From JBBQZU01 sp041749535 (GTDB taxonomy: Bacteria; Bacteroidota; Bacteroidia; Flavobacteriales_D; Cryomorphaceae), in contig JBGTBE010000108.1 in the NCBI GenBank assembly GCA_041749535.1, positions 1-64,000 of the forward strand: a stretch of 64,000 bases of DNA, read 5' to 3'. Below the pieces are notes generated by a model that saw only the letters and a list, made by a program, of their open reading frames with translations, was not told where the DNA came from and ran no database searches. Shown piece by piece: positions 33,592 through 41,655 of the stretch. The position numbers and the translations under genes are program-made. Numbering within the stretch: the first letter of the stretch is position 1; each line of letters opens with the position of its first letter.

Positions 33592-35138
33592 GTTGCATCT
33601 GCATCAATAGAGTGTTTACTGCTTGCGAAGAACAAACTATAAAAGAAAGCAAAAAAGGTAACCCCTGCCTGTGTTTCGAGTGTGTCTTCACTCAGGCAAG
33701 ATACAAAGGCAATGAGCAGAAACGAAATTTCCATAAATCCCAGACGAATTTGCAGAAATGGAAATATAAAAACCATAATAGCGTATAAAAATCCAATGAT
33801 ACCAAAAGCGACAAAAAAAGTAAGAAACTGGTTGTGGGCGCGATGCCTGTATTCAGGAGCCAGCTCAAAATCTTCAGTTGAGTATATTTCCTGAAAGGCC
33901 TGCTTCACATCTCCTGTGCCAGTGCCTAGGAGGCCATTTTTGCTGATAAGTTCAATCGCGGCACGCCAATAAACAATTCGTTGGAAAAAGGATAGTCCTG
34001 ATGCGCTTCCGGATAGTTTGTACTGATGATATCCGTAGAGCAAGGTGTGGAACCGAAGCGCAAGACCATGCTTCTCAACATACAGGATACTAGGGTACCC
34101 CTGCTCTATATTGGATACGTCGCTGCTGCTTAGGGCATTCACTCCACTGCTGTCCTTCCTAAGTCCCACACTTGTAAGATACCTTATCAGTGTGGGATAT
34201 GGCTCTGATTTAAGGGTTCCCGTTTCGGTGATTGTGTAATCACTTCTCCCGTTCCAGGCTTCAATCAACTCCTGATCGCATAAATATCTAAACACGTAGT
34301 TTCCATTCTCCACATATGGTGCATCAATAATGTGCACATATGGATTGCCTTGAGCAGTGGTATCAGCCAGAAGTTCATCCTGCGCTTTAACAGTAAAATA
34401 TTTTTGATAAGACTGCTTAGCTGCAAAAACAATGGTACAGCAAACAATGACCAATAGGGACAAGTAACCAATCAAAGCTACTTTCCGGCGGCGAAGTATC
34501 CACCCTAAATAGAAGAGGATAACCAGCGAAAGTACAACGAAACCTGTAGCCGATTGAATAAGGTTAAAAAAGCAGAGAATGCAACCGATCAAGATTATAG
34601 ACGCAAGGCGAAACCAAAAACCCATTGACTTGAAGTAAAAGAGGATAGAAGCAATAACAAGCACCGCCATGAGACTGAAGCGGATGTGTGAAATCCCCCG
34701 AACGATGTCTCTAAACTCCCCTACAACTGGAGGATCGACAAAAGAGTATAAAAATCCATGCAACATGGCAATACTCACGCCAACAGCAAGCGAAAGCCAT
34801 ATGAGCTTTGTCTGCGCGCCGGTAAGCCGAAGGCCACTCAATACGAGAGGCATTACGAGCAAGGGGAGTTTTATCCTTATATCTTTAAAGGCATATGCAA
34901 AATCACTCGTATTCCAGAGCCAGAGAATGTGAAGGATGAATAATACGGCGAGTATAATTGCAAGCTTATTCTCCTTGAATGCCAGCCATCCTGCCTTGAT
35001 ACCCGGCTCGTAAAGCCAAAGCGCTGCGAGCAGGATCATTCCCGCGCTCATGATGATATTCAAATTTGGCAAACCTGCTGCTAGAATGCACAGCACTGCA
35101 GTGTACAGTTTGCCAAATTTGGGTGAAACCTGCGCCAC
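33588..35138 (-). CDS. O-antigen ligase (WaaL/Wzy_C)-family membrane protein
   Basis: An integral membrane protein of 516 residues with about eleven hydrophobic helices and one long periplasmic loop between about 225 and 405. The Wzy_C-type segment near 410-440 contains GLLGTGTGDVKQAF and EYRHRAHNQFL, whose Arg and His match the catalytic region of ligases. It probably joins a glycan to lipid A-core or to secreted proteins. Translation likely starts at a GTG (35138), as no ATG gives the first helix. It follows the S41 peptidase by eight bases. The first 80 bases contain a strong inverted repeat (35061-35121). Confidence 0.82.
   Translation of the reverse strand: MAQVSPKFGKLYTAVLCILAAGLPNLNIIMSAGMILLAALWLYEPGIKAGWLAFKENKLAIILAVLFILHILWLWNTSDFAYAFKDIRIKLPLLVMPLVLSGLRLTGAQTKLIWLSLAVGVSIAMLHGFLYSFVDPPVVGEFRDIVRGISHIRFSLMAVLVIASILFYFKSMGFWFRLASIILIGCILCFFNLIQSATGFVVLSLVILFYLGWILRRRKVALIGYLSLLVIVCCTIVFAAKQSYQKYFTVKAQDELLADTTAQGNPYVHIIDAPYVENGNYVFRYLCDQELIEAWNGRSDYTITETGTLKSEPYPTLIRYLTSVGLRKDSSGVNALSSSDVSNIEQGYPSILYVEKHGLALRFHTLLYGYHQYKLSGSASGLSFFQRIVYWRAAIELISKNGLLGTGTGDVKQAFQEIYSTEDFELAPEYRHRAHNQFLTFFVAFGIIGFLYAIMVFIFPFLQIRLGFMEISFLLIAFVSCLSEDTLETQAGVTFFAFFYSLFFASSKHSIDADAT
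35061..35121. repeat. 14-bp inverted repeat in the 5' end of the O-antigen ligase gene
   Basis: CAAATTTGGCAAAC at 35061-35074 is the exact reverse complement of 35108-35121, with a 33-base loop that itself contains the palindrome CACTGCAGTG. It lies within codons 6-26 of the minus-strand gene, so it could fold in the mRNA close to the start codon. Confidence 0.6.
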
Positions 35139-35146
35139 AGGCTACC

Positions 35147-36823
35147 CTATTGCTTAATAGTGGAACTTCTGTCCACAGATTTGAAAATGGCATAGTACCC
35201 ATCCTGGTTCAGTATCAAATCCAATGCAGATGCGACGGATTCATCGGTTCTGAAAGACGCTTCAATACGACCTTTTTGGAAAAAGTATCTCGATACAATT
35301 TCATCTTCAAGTACCATTTGAATATCTTCTTTAAAAAGCCATAAATCTTCATTCTTTTTGGACTTCAGTTTCTTTACCAACGCATCAAATTCCTCATTGG
35401 CAAGTTGATAATATTTTTCGCGCTCGGCAGTTTCTGAAAGCTCCTTTAGCACCATTTCAGTGTCGGTGGTATAGGTGTAATTCTGCCCACTCAACCAGTC
35501 TACAAAATTTTTATACTCCTGTTCGGTAAGGGCAAATTGGTTGGCCGCTACAATATTTTGGTGGTCCAGATAATACTGATTTGCATACTTAAAGAATAGG
35601 TTTTCTTCAAGCAGACTCCCAAGTACATGTGGAAATTCCCTTTGGTCAATCTCAAGATCAGGGTCAATACCCCTGCCATCTATCACCTTTCTGCCATTTC
35701 GGGTAGAAAAAACCTTGAGCAAAGAGTCAGGTATTGCTTCGGCATTGTCACCTACTTTATGGCTGTAATCAAGCTTTTGAATGCAACGTCCGCTTGGTAT
35801 ATAGTATTTGGCCACTGTAATTTTAAGCTTGTTGTTGTACTGCAAATCCCGTGTTTGCTGAACAAGGCCTTTGCCGAAAGTTCGGTTTCCAACCACAACA
35901 CCTCTATCCAAGTCCTGAATCGTTCCTGCTACAATTTCCGAAGCTGATGCGCTAGATTGATCGACAAGTATAATGAGGGGAATCTCTGAATCCAACGGTT
36001 CGTTAACAGTAAGATACGTTTGATCCCACTCGGGGATTTTGCCTTTCGTTCGCACTACTTCTTGCCCTTTGGGGACGAACAGGTTTACAATATTCACTGC
36101 TTCCCTGAGCAATCCACCACCATTGCCCCTTAAGTCGAAAACCAATTTTTTCATTCCCTGCTCATCGCGCAATTTGATGAATGCATCCCGCACTTCCTTA
36201 CTCGCCGTGTTTGTAAAACTTGTGAGTTTTATATACCCCACATCTCCTTCAATAATACCAAAGTAGGGTACATCAGGAATCTTGATATCTCTTCTGGTAA
36301 TAGGTACTTCCGAAATTTGCCCATTTCGATCGTATTCCACCTTCAGGGATGTACCCGATTGACCTTTCAACATCTTACTTATTTCTTCCTGGTCTTTTCC
36401 TCGAACTTCACGTCCGTCAATTCTCAATATTTTATCCCCTGCTTTCAAACCCGATTCCTGTGCGGGAGAACCTTCGTATGGTTCTGAAATATATATATCT
36501 CCATCTACTGACCGAATGAGGCTGCCTATGCCGCCATACTGCCCTGTAGTCATGAATCGAAAATCTTCGATATCACTTTCAGTAATGTAATTGGTATACG
36601 GGTCTAGCGATTGCAACATAGCGTCAATTCCCGTTTTCATAAGTTCACCAGGCTGGGTTTCGTCTACATAGAAAATATTGAGTTCCCTATACAGAGTGGC
36701 AAAAATTTCCAAGTTCTTAGAAATTTCAAAGAAATTGTCTTTCACACTTACTGCAAATATTCCTACGGTTGCAGATATTGCAAGCGCCGAAATAACAAGT
36801 ACTTTCTGAAATATTCGTCTCAT
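35147..36823 (-). CDS. S41-family C-terminal processing peptidase
   Basis: A periplasmic serine protease of the tail-specific/CtpA type. An N-terminal signal anchor (about 6-26) is followed by a helical domain, a PDZ domain (about 90-175, with GGIGSLI and AGDKILRIDGREV) and the S41 core. The core has catalytic Ser in DQSSASASEIVAG (near 290) and Lys in NRTFGKGLVQ. A C-terminal extension of about 190 residues is helical. It lies between rnpA and the O-antigen ligase on the minus strand, so it may be cotranscribed with the latter. A paralogue is at 52182. Confidence 0.92.
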   Translation of the reverse strand: MRRIFQKVLVISALAISATVGIFAVSVKDNFFEISKNLEIFATLYRELNIFYVDETQPGELMKTGIDAMLQSLDPYTNYITESDIEDFRFMTTGQYGGIGSLIRSVDGDIYISEPYEGSPAQESGLKAGDKILRIDGREVRGKDQEEISKMLKGQSGTSLKVEYDRNGQISEVPITRRDIKIPDVPYFGIIEGDVGYIKLTSFTNTASKEVRDAFIKLRDEQGMKKLVFDLRGNGGGLLREAVNIVNLFVPKGQEVVRTKGKIPEWDQTYLTVNEPLDSEIPLIILVDQSSASASEIVAGTIQDLDRGVVVGNRTFGKGLVQQTRDLQYNNKLKITVAKYYIPSGRCIQKLDYSHKVGDNAEAIPDSLLKVFSTRNGRKVIDGRGIDPDLEIDQREFPHVLGSLLEENLFFKYANQYYLDHQNIVAANQFALTEQEYKNFVDWLSGQNYTYTTDTEMVLKELSETAEREKYYQLANEEFDALVKKLKSKKNEDLWLFKEDIQMVLEDEIVSRYFFQKGRIEASFRTDESVASALDLILNQDGYYAIFKSVDRSSTIKQ

Positions 36824-36905
36824 ATCATTAAATATTTAGCACTGATAAAGGTACAATCTTCCTACCAAAAAAGTAGTTCTTGAATCATTCTGATGCAGAA
36901 GTGAC

Positions 36906-37295
36906 TTACGCTGTACCCAAAGCCTTTATCAGCTTTGCCAATGCGGTTTTGTACAACTGATCAACCTCTGAAAACAGCAACTCAGATCCATCAGACCAGA
37001 TAACTGCAATTTGTACACTTTTATTAGAGTTTGACAAAAAATCTACAATCAAATCTCTATTAATGCGGAATGCTTCGCGCAAAAGTCTTTTGATACGGTT
37101 CCTATTCACCGCGAGACGCACACTGCGTTTCGGGACAACAATAAGCACTTTCACCTGTGAACCTGAGCCGGCATCACCACCTACAACATACTTTAAAAGC
37201 AGCTTCCCCTGGCGCAAATTCTTGCCTTCCGAAAACAAAGTTTCAATATCGCGTTTAGCACTAAGCCTTTCGGACTTGGAAAATAATAGTGGCAT
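36906..37295 (-). CDS. rnpA: Ribonuclease P protein component RnpA
   Basis: RnpA is the protein subunit that helps RNase P RNA bind and cut pre-tRNAs. The 129-residue protein has the family signature VPKRSVRLAVNRNRIKRLLREAFR in the middle (about 53-76) and the N-terminal KRDIETLFSEGKNLR segment. It is basic overall, as expected. It sits between the hemD-like gene (62 bases upstream) and the S41 peptidase. rpmH is not adjacent, unlike in many other phyla; the arrangement with hemD and DUF4271 is known in Bacteroidota. Confidence 0.93.
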   Translation of the reverse strand: MPLLFSKSERLSAKRDIETLFSEGKNLRQGKLLLKYVVGGDAGSGSQVKVLIVVPKRSVRLAVNRNRIKRLLREAFRINRDLIVDFLSNSNKSVQIAVIWSDGSELLFSEVDQLYKTALAKLIKALGTA

Positions 37296-37357
37296 GATAT
37301 CAATGATACAAATAAAGATGCTGTTGACATGCAGCGCCTGTGAGATGTTCGCGACCT

Positions 37358-38119
37358 TTATTTCGCCTTCTTAATGTAATGCTCTATTGCCATAGACATG
37401 GAAGGAAGGCCCGGGGCGGGTGCGTGCACATCGAGCCTCAAGCCAGCATCCTTCACTGCGTTGGCAGTAGTACTCCCAAACGCAGCAATTCTGGTGTTGT
37501 TCTGCTTAAAATCCGGGAAATTTTTAAAAAGGGATTCTATACCTGAAGGACTAAAAAACACGAGCATGTCATACTTAATATCAGCCAAATCAGAAAGATC
37601 ACTGCACACTGTTTTGTAAAAAATTGATTTACTGTACTTGATATTAAATTTATCAAGTAGATCAGTGATATTCCTTTTATGAATATCTGAACAAGGCAAA
37701 AGAAATCGTTCGTTCTTGTGCTTCTTAATGACTTCCATCAGATCTTCAAAGCTCTGCTTTCCGTGAAATATTTTTCGCTTTCTGTACACCACATACTTCT
37801 GCAAGTAGTACGCAGTAGATTCAGATATGCTGAAGTATTTCATCGTTTCTGGAACAACAATTCTCATTTCCTCACACATCCTGAAGAAGTGATCTACTGC
37901 ATTCCGGCTTGTGAGAATCACGGCCGAGTGCTCCAAAATATTCACGCGCTCCTGCCTAAACTCCTTTGCTGGGACACCCTCAACATGGATAAAAGGTCTG
38001 AAGTCGATCTTTACTTTATACTTATCGGCGAGTTCAAGATAAGGTGATTTGTCTGTGGAAGGTTCAGGTTGGGATATCAAAATAGACCGCACCTTGTCAA
38101 CTACAATGGGGTTTGCCAT
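37358..38119 (-). CDS. Uroporphyrinogen-III synthase family protein (HemD paralogue 1)
   Basis: The 253-residue protein has the two-lobed HemD pattern: VRSILISQPEPS at the N-terminus, VILTSRNAVDHFF in the first lobe, FLLPCSDIHKRNITD, LVFFSPSGIESLF and a final AAFGSTTANAVKDAGL. These are the conserved pieces of the family that closes and inverts ring D of hydroxymethylbilane. A second HemD-like gene sits in the hem cluster at 40 kb and is the better candidate for heme synthesis. This copy follows DUF4271 by one base, a pairing common in Bacteroidota, and may have a different role. Confidence 0.85.
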   Translation of the reverse strand: MANPIVVDKVRSILISQPEPSTDKSPYLELADKYKVKIDFRPFIHVEGVPAKEFRQERVNILEHSAVILTSRNAVDHFFRMCEEMRIVVPETMKYFSISESTAYYLQKYVVYRKRKIFHGKQSFEDLMEVIKKHKNERFLLPCSDIHKRNITDLLDKFNIKYSKSIFYKTVCSDLSDLADIKYDMLVFFSPSGIESLFKNFPDFKQNNTRIAAFGSTTANAVKDAGLRLDVHAPAPGLPSMSMAIEHYIKKAK

Positions 38120-38120
38120 A

Positions 38121-38819
38121 TTATTCTGTTACCTGTAAGGCTATCGCTTTAAACACTATCGCAAAGGGTAGTATTTCGAGCGTGCAAAGATACAAAATAA
38201 TGTACACTGCAGAAACAGTGTAACCAGAACACATAATTGATCCTTGAATGAGTCGGTATAGAATTGTAATTGCCATCAGAATCAAAAAAACCAAAAATAA
38301 GACGGATAGATTTGCTGTATTGAGGAATATCAGCCCAAAAACTATTGGAATGAAAAGTAGCCCAAGCACCTTGTTCAAAAGGAAAACTTCATACATGTAT
38401 TCTTTTAGCAGGCCTTTGTCATTGAAAAGCTTTCGAAGCAAGTAGTTGCCAAACAGCTTAATGATGTATACAGATGAGACAATACCAGCAATTGCCCAGT
38501 ACAGTGACTGTCCTTGCCATATGCCTAATTTCCACCCCTGAAAATCTGCATAAGAGTATAAAATTAGGGATATGACAAGCACAAAGTTCACGAAGAGCAA
38601 AACAGAAGCCCTGTGTGAAAAGACCAATTCTTCACGCATCATTTGGCGCATAATCTGTATTCTGAATACACTGCTGAAAATACGAGGCAATCGTTTTGAA
38701 TAAGCCAAACGCACATATGCCAATATTATAAAAATAGCCAAGAGCACCGGAAACATCCAATATTCATAGAGATTCGGTGATGGCCGTAAAATGGGTTCAA
38801 TATCCACTATTAGTGTCAA
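38121..38819 (-). CDS. DUF4271 family membrane protein
   Basis: The 232-residue protein contains six or so hydrophobic segments, with short charged loops and a conserved RQMMREELVFSHRASVLLF segment near residue 62. This layout matches the Bacteroidota family DUF4271, usually found beside a uroporphyrinogen-III synthase-like gene as here. Translation must begin at a TTG (38819), since the next ATG falls within the first helix. About 90 bases separate it from the divergent acyl-CoA dehydrogenase gene. The function is unknown. Confidence 0.8.
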   Translation of the reverse strand: MTLIVDIEPILRPSPNLYEYWMFPVLLAIFIILAYVRLAYSKRLPRIFSSVFRIQIMRQMMREELVFSHRASVLLFVNFVLVISLILYSYADFQGWKLGIWQGQSLYWAIAGIVSSVYIIKLFGNYLLRKLFNDKGLLKEYMYEVFLLNKVLGLLFIPIVFGLIFLNTANLSVLFLVFLILMAITILYRLIQGSIMCSGYTVSAVYIILYLCTLEILPFAIVFKAIALQVTE

Positions 38820-38883
38820 TTCAGATCAGCTCCTTTGTGGCAAAACTCGTAAAAAATTAGCGACTTACTACAACGCATATTCG

Positions 38884-38891
38884 TAACTTTG
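38884..38891 (+). promoter_or_regulatory. -7 box of the glutaryl-CoA dehydrogenase-like gene
   Basis: TAACTTTG at 38884-38891 matches TAnnTTTG and lies 19 bases before the ATG at 38911. A TTA rather than TTG is at the expected upstream distance. Confidence 0.45.
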
Positions 38892-38910
38892 CACGCCTAA
38901 AATTAACATC

Positions 38911-40089
38911 ATGCGTACAGATCAATATCAAGGACACGATTACTATTTGATGGATGAGTGGCTCACAGATGAGCACAAGCTTGTGCGAGATACGGCTCGG
39001 GCTTGGGTGAAGAAGGAAATGTCTCCGATTATTGAAGAATATTTTGAGAAAGCCACTTTCCCAAGGCAGGTGATTTCGGGTATGGCTGAAATTGGCGCTT
39101 TCGGACCTTATATTCCAGAAGAGTATGGAGGAGCGGGTCTGGATCAGATTTCTTATGGCTTGATAATGCAAGAGTTGGAGCGTTGTGACAGCGGGCTTCG
39201 GTCTACATCATCGGTTCAGAGTTCCCTTGTGATGTACCCTATTTGGAAGTATGGAAGCGAAGAACAACGTAAGAAATACCTCCCAAAATTGGCTTCTGGT
39301 AAAATGATTGGCTGTTTCGGGCTTACTGAGCCTGATCATGGCTCCAACCCGGGTGGTATGATTACCAACTTCAAAGATGCTGGTGACCACTACATTCTCA
39401 ATGGCGCTAAAATGTGGATATCCAATTCTCCATTTGCAGATATTGCCGTGGTATGGGCAAAGAACGAAGAGGGCCGCATACATGGATTGATCGTAGAGCG
39501 AGGCATGGAAGGTTTCACCACACCGGAAACACATGGGAAGTGGAGCCTGAGAGCAAGCAATACAGGTGAGCTTGTTTTTGACAATGTGAAAATTCCTAAG
39601 GAAAACCTTCTTCCGAATAAATCGGGTCTTGGCGCTCCACTTGGTTGCCTCGATAGCGCGCGTTATGGAATTGCTTGGGGTGCCATTGGTGCAGCGCTCG
39701 ATTGCTATGACTCTGCCTTGAGATATGCCAAAGAACGTCAGCAGTTTGGCCGCCCTATTGCAGGATTCCAACTTCAGCAGAAAAAACTTGCTGAGATGAT
39801 CACTGAAATCACGAAGGCACAATTACTCACCTTCCGGTTGGGACAACTTAAAAACGAGAACCGAGCAACCACTGCACAGATTTCGATGGCTAAAAGAAAC
39901 AACGTAGATATGGCCTTAAAAATAGCGCGGGAAGCTAGGCAAATTCATGGCGCTATGGGTATTACAAATGAGTATCCTATTATGAGACATATGATGAACT
40001 TGGAGTCCGTGGTAACCTATGAAGGTACGCATGACATTCATCTACTCATTACAGGCCACGATATTACAGGTGAAAGTGCTTTTAAATAA
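38911..40089 (+). CDS. Acyl-CoA dehydrogenase, glutaryl-CoA dehydrogenase-like
   Basis: A flavoprotein that oxidises a short acyl-CoA, most like glutaryl-CoA dehydrogenase of lysine and tryptophan breakdown. The 392-residue protein has the FAD-binding CFGLTEPDHGSNPGGM and WISNSPFADIAVVWA segments and ARYGIAWGAIGAA. The C-terminal YEGTHDIH holds the catalytic Glu position of this subgroup. Decarboxylating activity cannot be shown from sequence. It is a single gene, with divergent DUF4271 upstream and convergent hemD downstream, overlapping by eight bases at the 3' end. Confidence 0.88.
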   Translation: MRTDQYQGHDYYLMDEWLTDEHKLVRDTARAWVKKEMSPIIEEYFEKATFPRQVISGMAEIGAFGPYIPEEYGGAGLDQISYGLIMQELERCDSGLRSTSSVQSSLVMYPIWKYGSEEQRKKYLPKLASGKMIGCFGLTEPDHGSNPGGMITNFKDAGDHYILNGAKMWISNSPFADIAVVWAKNEEGRIHGLIVERGMEGFTTPETHGKWSLRASNTGELVFDNVKIPKENLLPNKSGLGAPLGCLDSARYGIAWGAIGAALDCYDSALRYAKERQQFGRPIAGFQLQQKKLAEMITEITKAQLLTFRLGQLKNENRATTAQISMAKRNNVDMALKIAREARQIHGAMGITNEYPIMRHMMNLESVVTYEGTHDIHLLITGHDITGESAFK

Positions 40090-40702
40090 GCCTCTTGTTT
40101 TGTAGAATAGCTGACCACATGGACTCTTCTGTTGGAGTGTCACTCACCAAATAGTTGCGTACACCTTTTGAGACAAACATTGATGCTGTGCTCGCACCAA
40201 TTGCTACGCAAGTCTGCTTGCTCGAAATTTCATGCTTCTCCAAATATGCTTCAGCATTGCTTGGAGAAGTAAAAATGAGATACTTGGATTGAGATGGCTT
40301 ATCAGGCGCAGCCTTGTATGTTGAATAGAAAGGCCAATCTACAATGGCTTTTGCAGGTAAGGCTTCATTGAGCCTTTTCATGCTCTTTTCTGCCCGTGGA
40401 ATGAGCACCTTCATATATGGTCTCAAAAAGGGAACAAATTCTTGTATTGCCAAAGCAGGATCTGAAGAGCTCCCTATGAAATCGGGTGTTCTGAAAAGTC
40501 TTTTACCTATGGCCTTGGCTGTTCCTGAACCGAGTGCCGCCAACTTTACCTGAGCCGGAAGTTCATATTTACCTGCATACATTGCCACTCCAGTGGGTGA
40601 ACTAAAAAATATCCAATCTGTGTTTTGATGCGGTATCGATTCTATGTAAGAGTTTGTTATACAGGCATTCAACTCGAGCGTTATTCTACCCGAATTGACC
40701 AA
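40082..40702 (-). CDS. hemD: Uroporphyrinogen-III synthase HemD (paralogue 2), conventional start codon absent
   Basis: HemD converts hydroxymethylbilane to uroporphyrinogen III. The C-terminal lobe has YLIFTSPSNAEAYLE and CVAIGASTASMFVSKG; the N-terminal lobe has DWIFFSSPTGVAMY. The first start-type codon in frame is the TTG at 40702, but the same frame continues upstream for 19 more codons (to 40759), encoding the expected HemD N-terminus with VFLSRNEAGEFFRS. That stretch has no ATG, GTG or TTG. It begins at a run of ten A in the last codons of hemC, where a -1 shift would fuse HemC to HemD. The coordinates given are therefore minimal. It converges with the acyl-CoA dehydrogenase gene, overlapping by eight bases. 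Confidence 0.8.
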   Translation of the reverse strand: MVNSGRITLELNACITNSYIESIPHQNTDWIFFSSPTGVAMYAGKYELPAQVKLAALGSGTAKAIGKRLFRTPDFIGSSSDPALAIQEFVPFLRPYMKVLIPRAEKSMKRLNEALPAKAIVDWPFYSTYKAAPDKPSQSKYLIFTSPSNAEAYLEKHEISSKQTCVAIGASTASMFVSKGVRNYLVSDTPTEESMWSAILQNKRLI

Positions 40703-40746
40703 TGAACGGAAAAATTCACCTGCTTCATTTCTGCTGAGAAAGACGC

Positions 40747-41655
40747 TTACTGATGGCGTTTTTTTTTTAGTAGATCTACCACTTTTTCAGGCAATTCAAG
40801 CAAGCTCTCTGACTTAAGGATGGCCCTGGAAGGTTTTTCTCCATATGTGTCAGCTACAATGGCCCTCAATACATAGATCCCATTCTCTCTGGTACAATAT
40901 GCTCCTAGTGGCAGCTGACAGCCTCCTTTAAAAAGGTTAAGCACCCTTCGCTCAGCACTTACTTGAGCAGCCTCTTCATGATTATTTAGAGGACTTAGAA
41001 ATTGGGCCAATGCTTTATTCGAACGTCTAATCTGGCATGCCAACACTCCTTGAGCAGGTGCGGGAATAAATTGGGTTGGGTCAAATCGGAAGACATGTAA
41101 ATCACTTACATCCAACGAGAGTCTGTCAAGTCCAGCCTTGGCAAGCACTATTGCATCGTAATTTCCAGAACGAAGCTTTTCAATCCTTGTGGGTACGTTG
41201 CCCCGAATATCGAGAATGTCAAGATCGGGTCTTAGGAGATTAAGTTGCATCTTTCTTCTACTGCTCGAAGTGCCGACCCGTGCATTCTGAGCCAAATTCC
41301 AAGGCTCACCACTGGCAACTGCCGTCTTCTTTATGAGCAAGACATCTGCCGGATCGGCTCTTTCTGAAACCGCAGCAATCTCCAGACCTTCAGGCTGATT
41401 GGTTTCCAAATCTTTAAAAGAATGTACGGCCAAATCAATGTGTCCTGCAAGCAGGGCATCTTCAAGTTCTTTGGTAAAAAAACCTTTTCCCTCGATTTTG
41501 TCAAAACTCAAATGTTGAATTCTGTCGCCTTTGGTTTTTATAATCGTGATGTTCACCTCTGCGCCCTCCGCCTCAAGCCTCGTTCGAATATGATTCGCTT
41601 GCCACAAGGCGAGGTCACTACCACGCGAACCGATTGTAATTTTTAGCTTGGTCAC
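40747..41655 (-). CDS. hemC: Hydroxymethylbilane synthase (porphobilinogen deaminase) HemC
   Basis: HemC polymerises four porphobilinogens into hydroxymethylbilane. The 302-residue protein starts with the ITIGSRGSDLALWQA motif and has ALLAGHIDLAVHSFKDL with the catalytic Asp. It also has RVGTSSSRRKMQL, DIRGNVPTRIEKL and GGCQLPLGAYC with the Cys that carries the dipyrromethane cofactor. It overlaps the end of hemA by four bases. Its last codons include ten A (40759-40768 on the complementary strand), after which only RHQ and a stop follow in frame. Confidence 0.96.
   Translation of the reverse strand: MTKLKITIGSRGSDLALWQANHIRTRLEAEGAEVNITIIKTKGDRIQHLSFDKIEGKGFFTKELEDALLAGHIDLAVHSFKDLETNQPEGLEIAAVSERADPADVLLIKKTAVASGEPWNLAQNARVGTSSSRRKMQLNLLRPDLDILDIRGNVPTRIEKLRSGNYDAIVLAKAGLDRLSLDVSDLHVFRFDPTQFIPAPAQGVLACQIRRSNKALAQFLSPLNNHEEAAQVSAERRVLNLFKGGCQLPLGAYCTRENGIYVLRAIVADTYGEKPSRAILKSESLLELPEKVVDLLKKKRHQ
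40759..40768 (-). other. Ten-A slippery tract at the hemC-hemD junction
   Basis: On the coding strand the last hemC codons read CTA AAA AAA AAA CGC CAT CAG TAA. The frame includes A-AAA-AAA, a -1 slippery heptamer, and a -1 shift leads into the conserved HemD N-terminal sequence. Transcriptional slippage, ribosomal frameshifting and a sequencing error in the homopolymer all remain possible. Confidence 0.7.

Noticed and set aside
39208..39822. A 204-codon open frame opposite the acyl-CoA dehydrogenase gene
   Set aside because: Antisense to a conserved gene, with no signal of its own.
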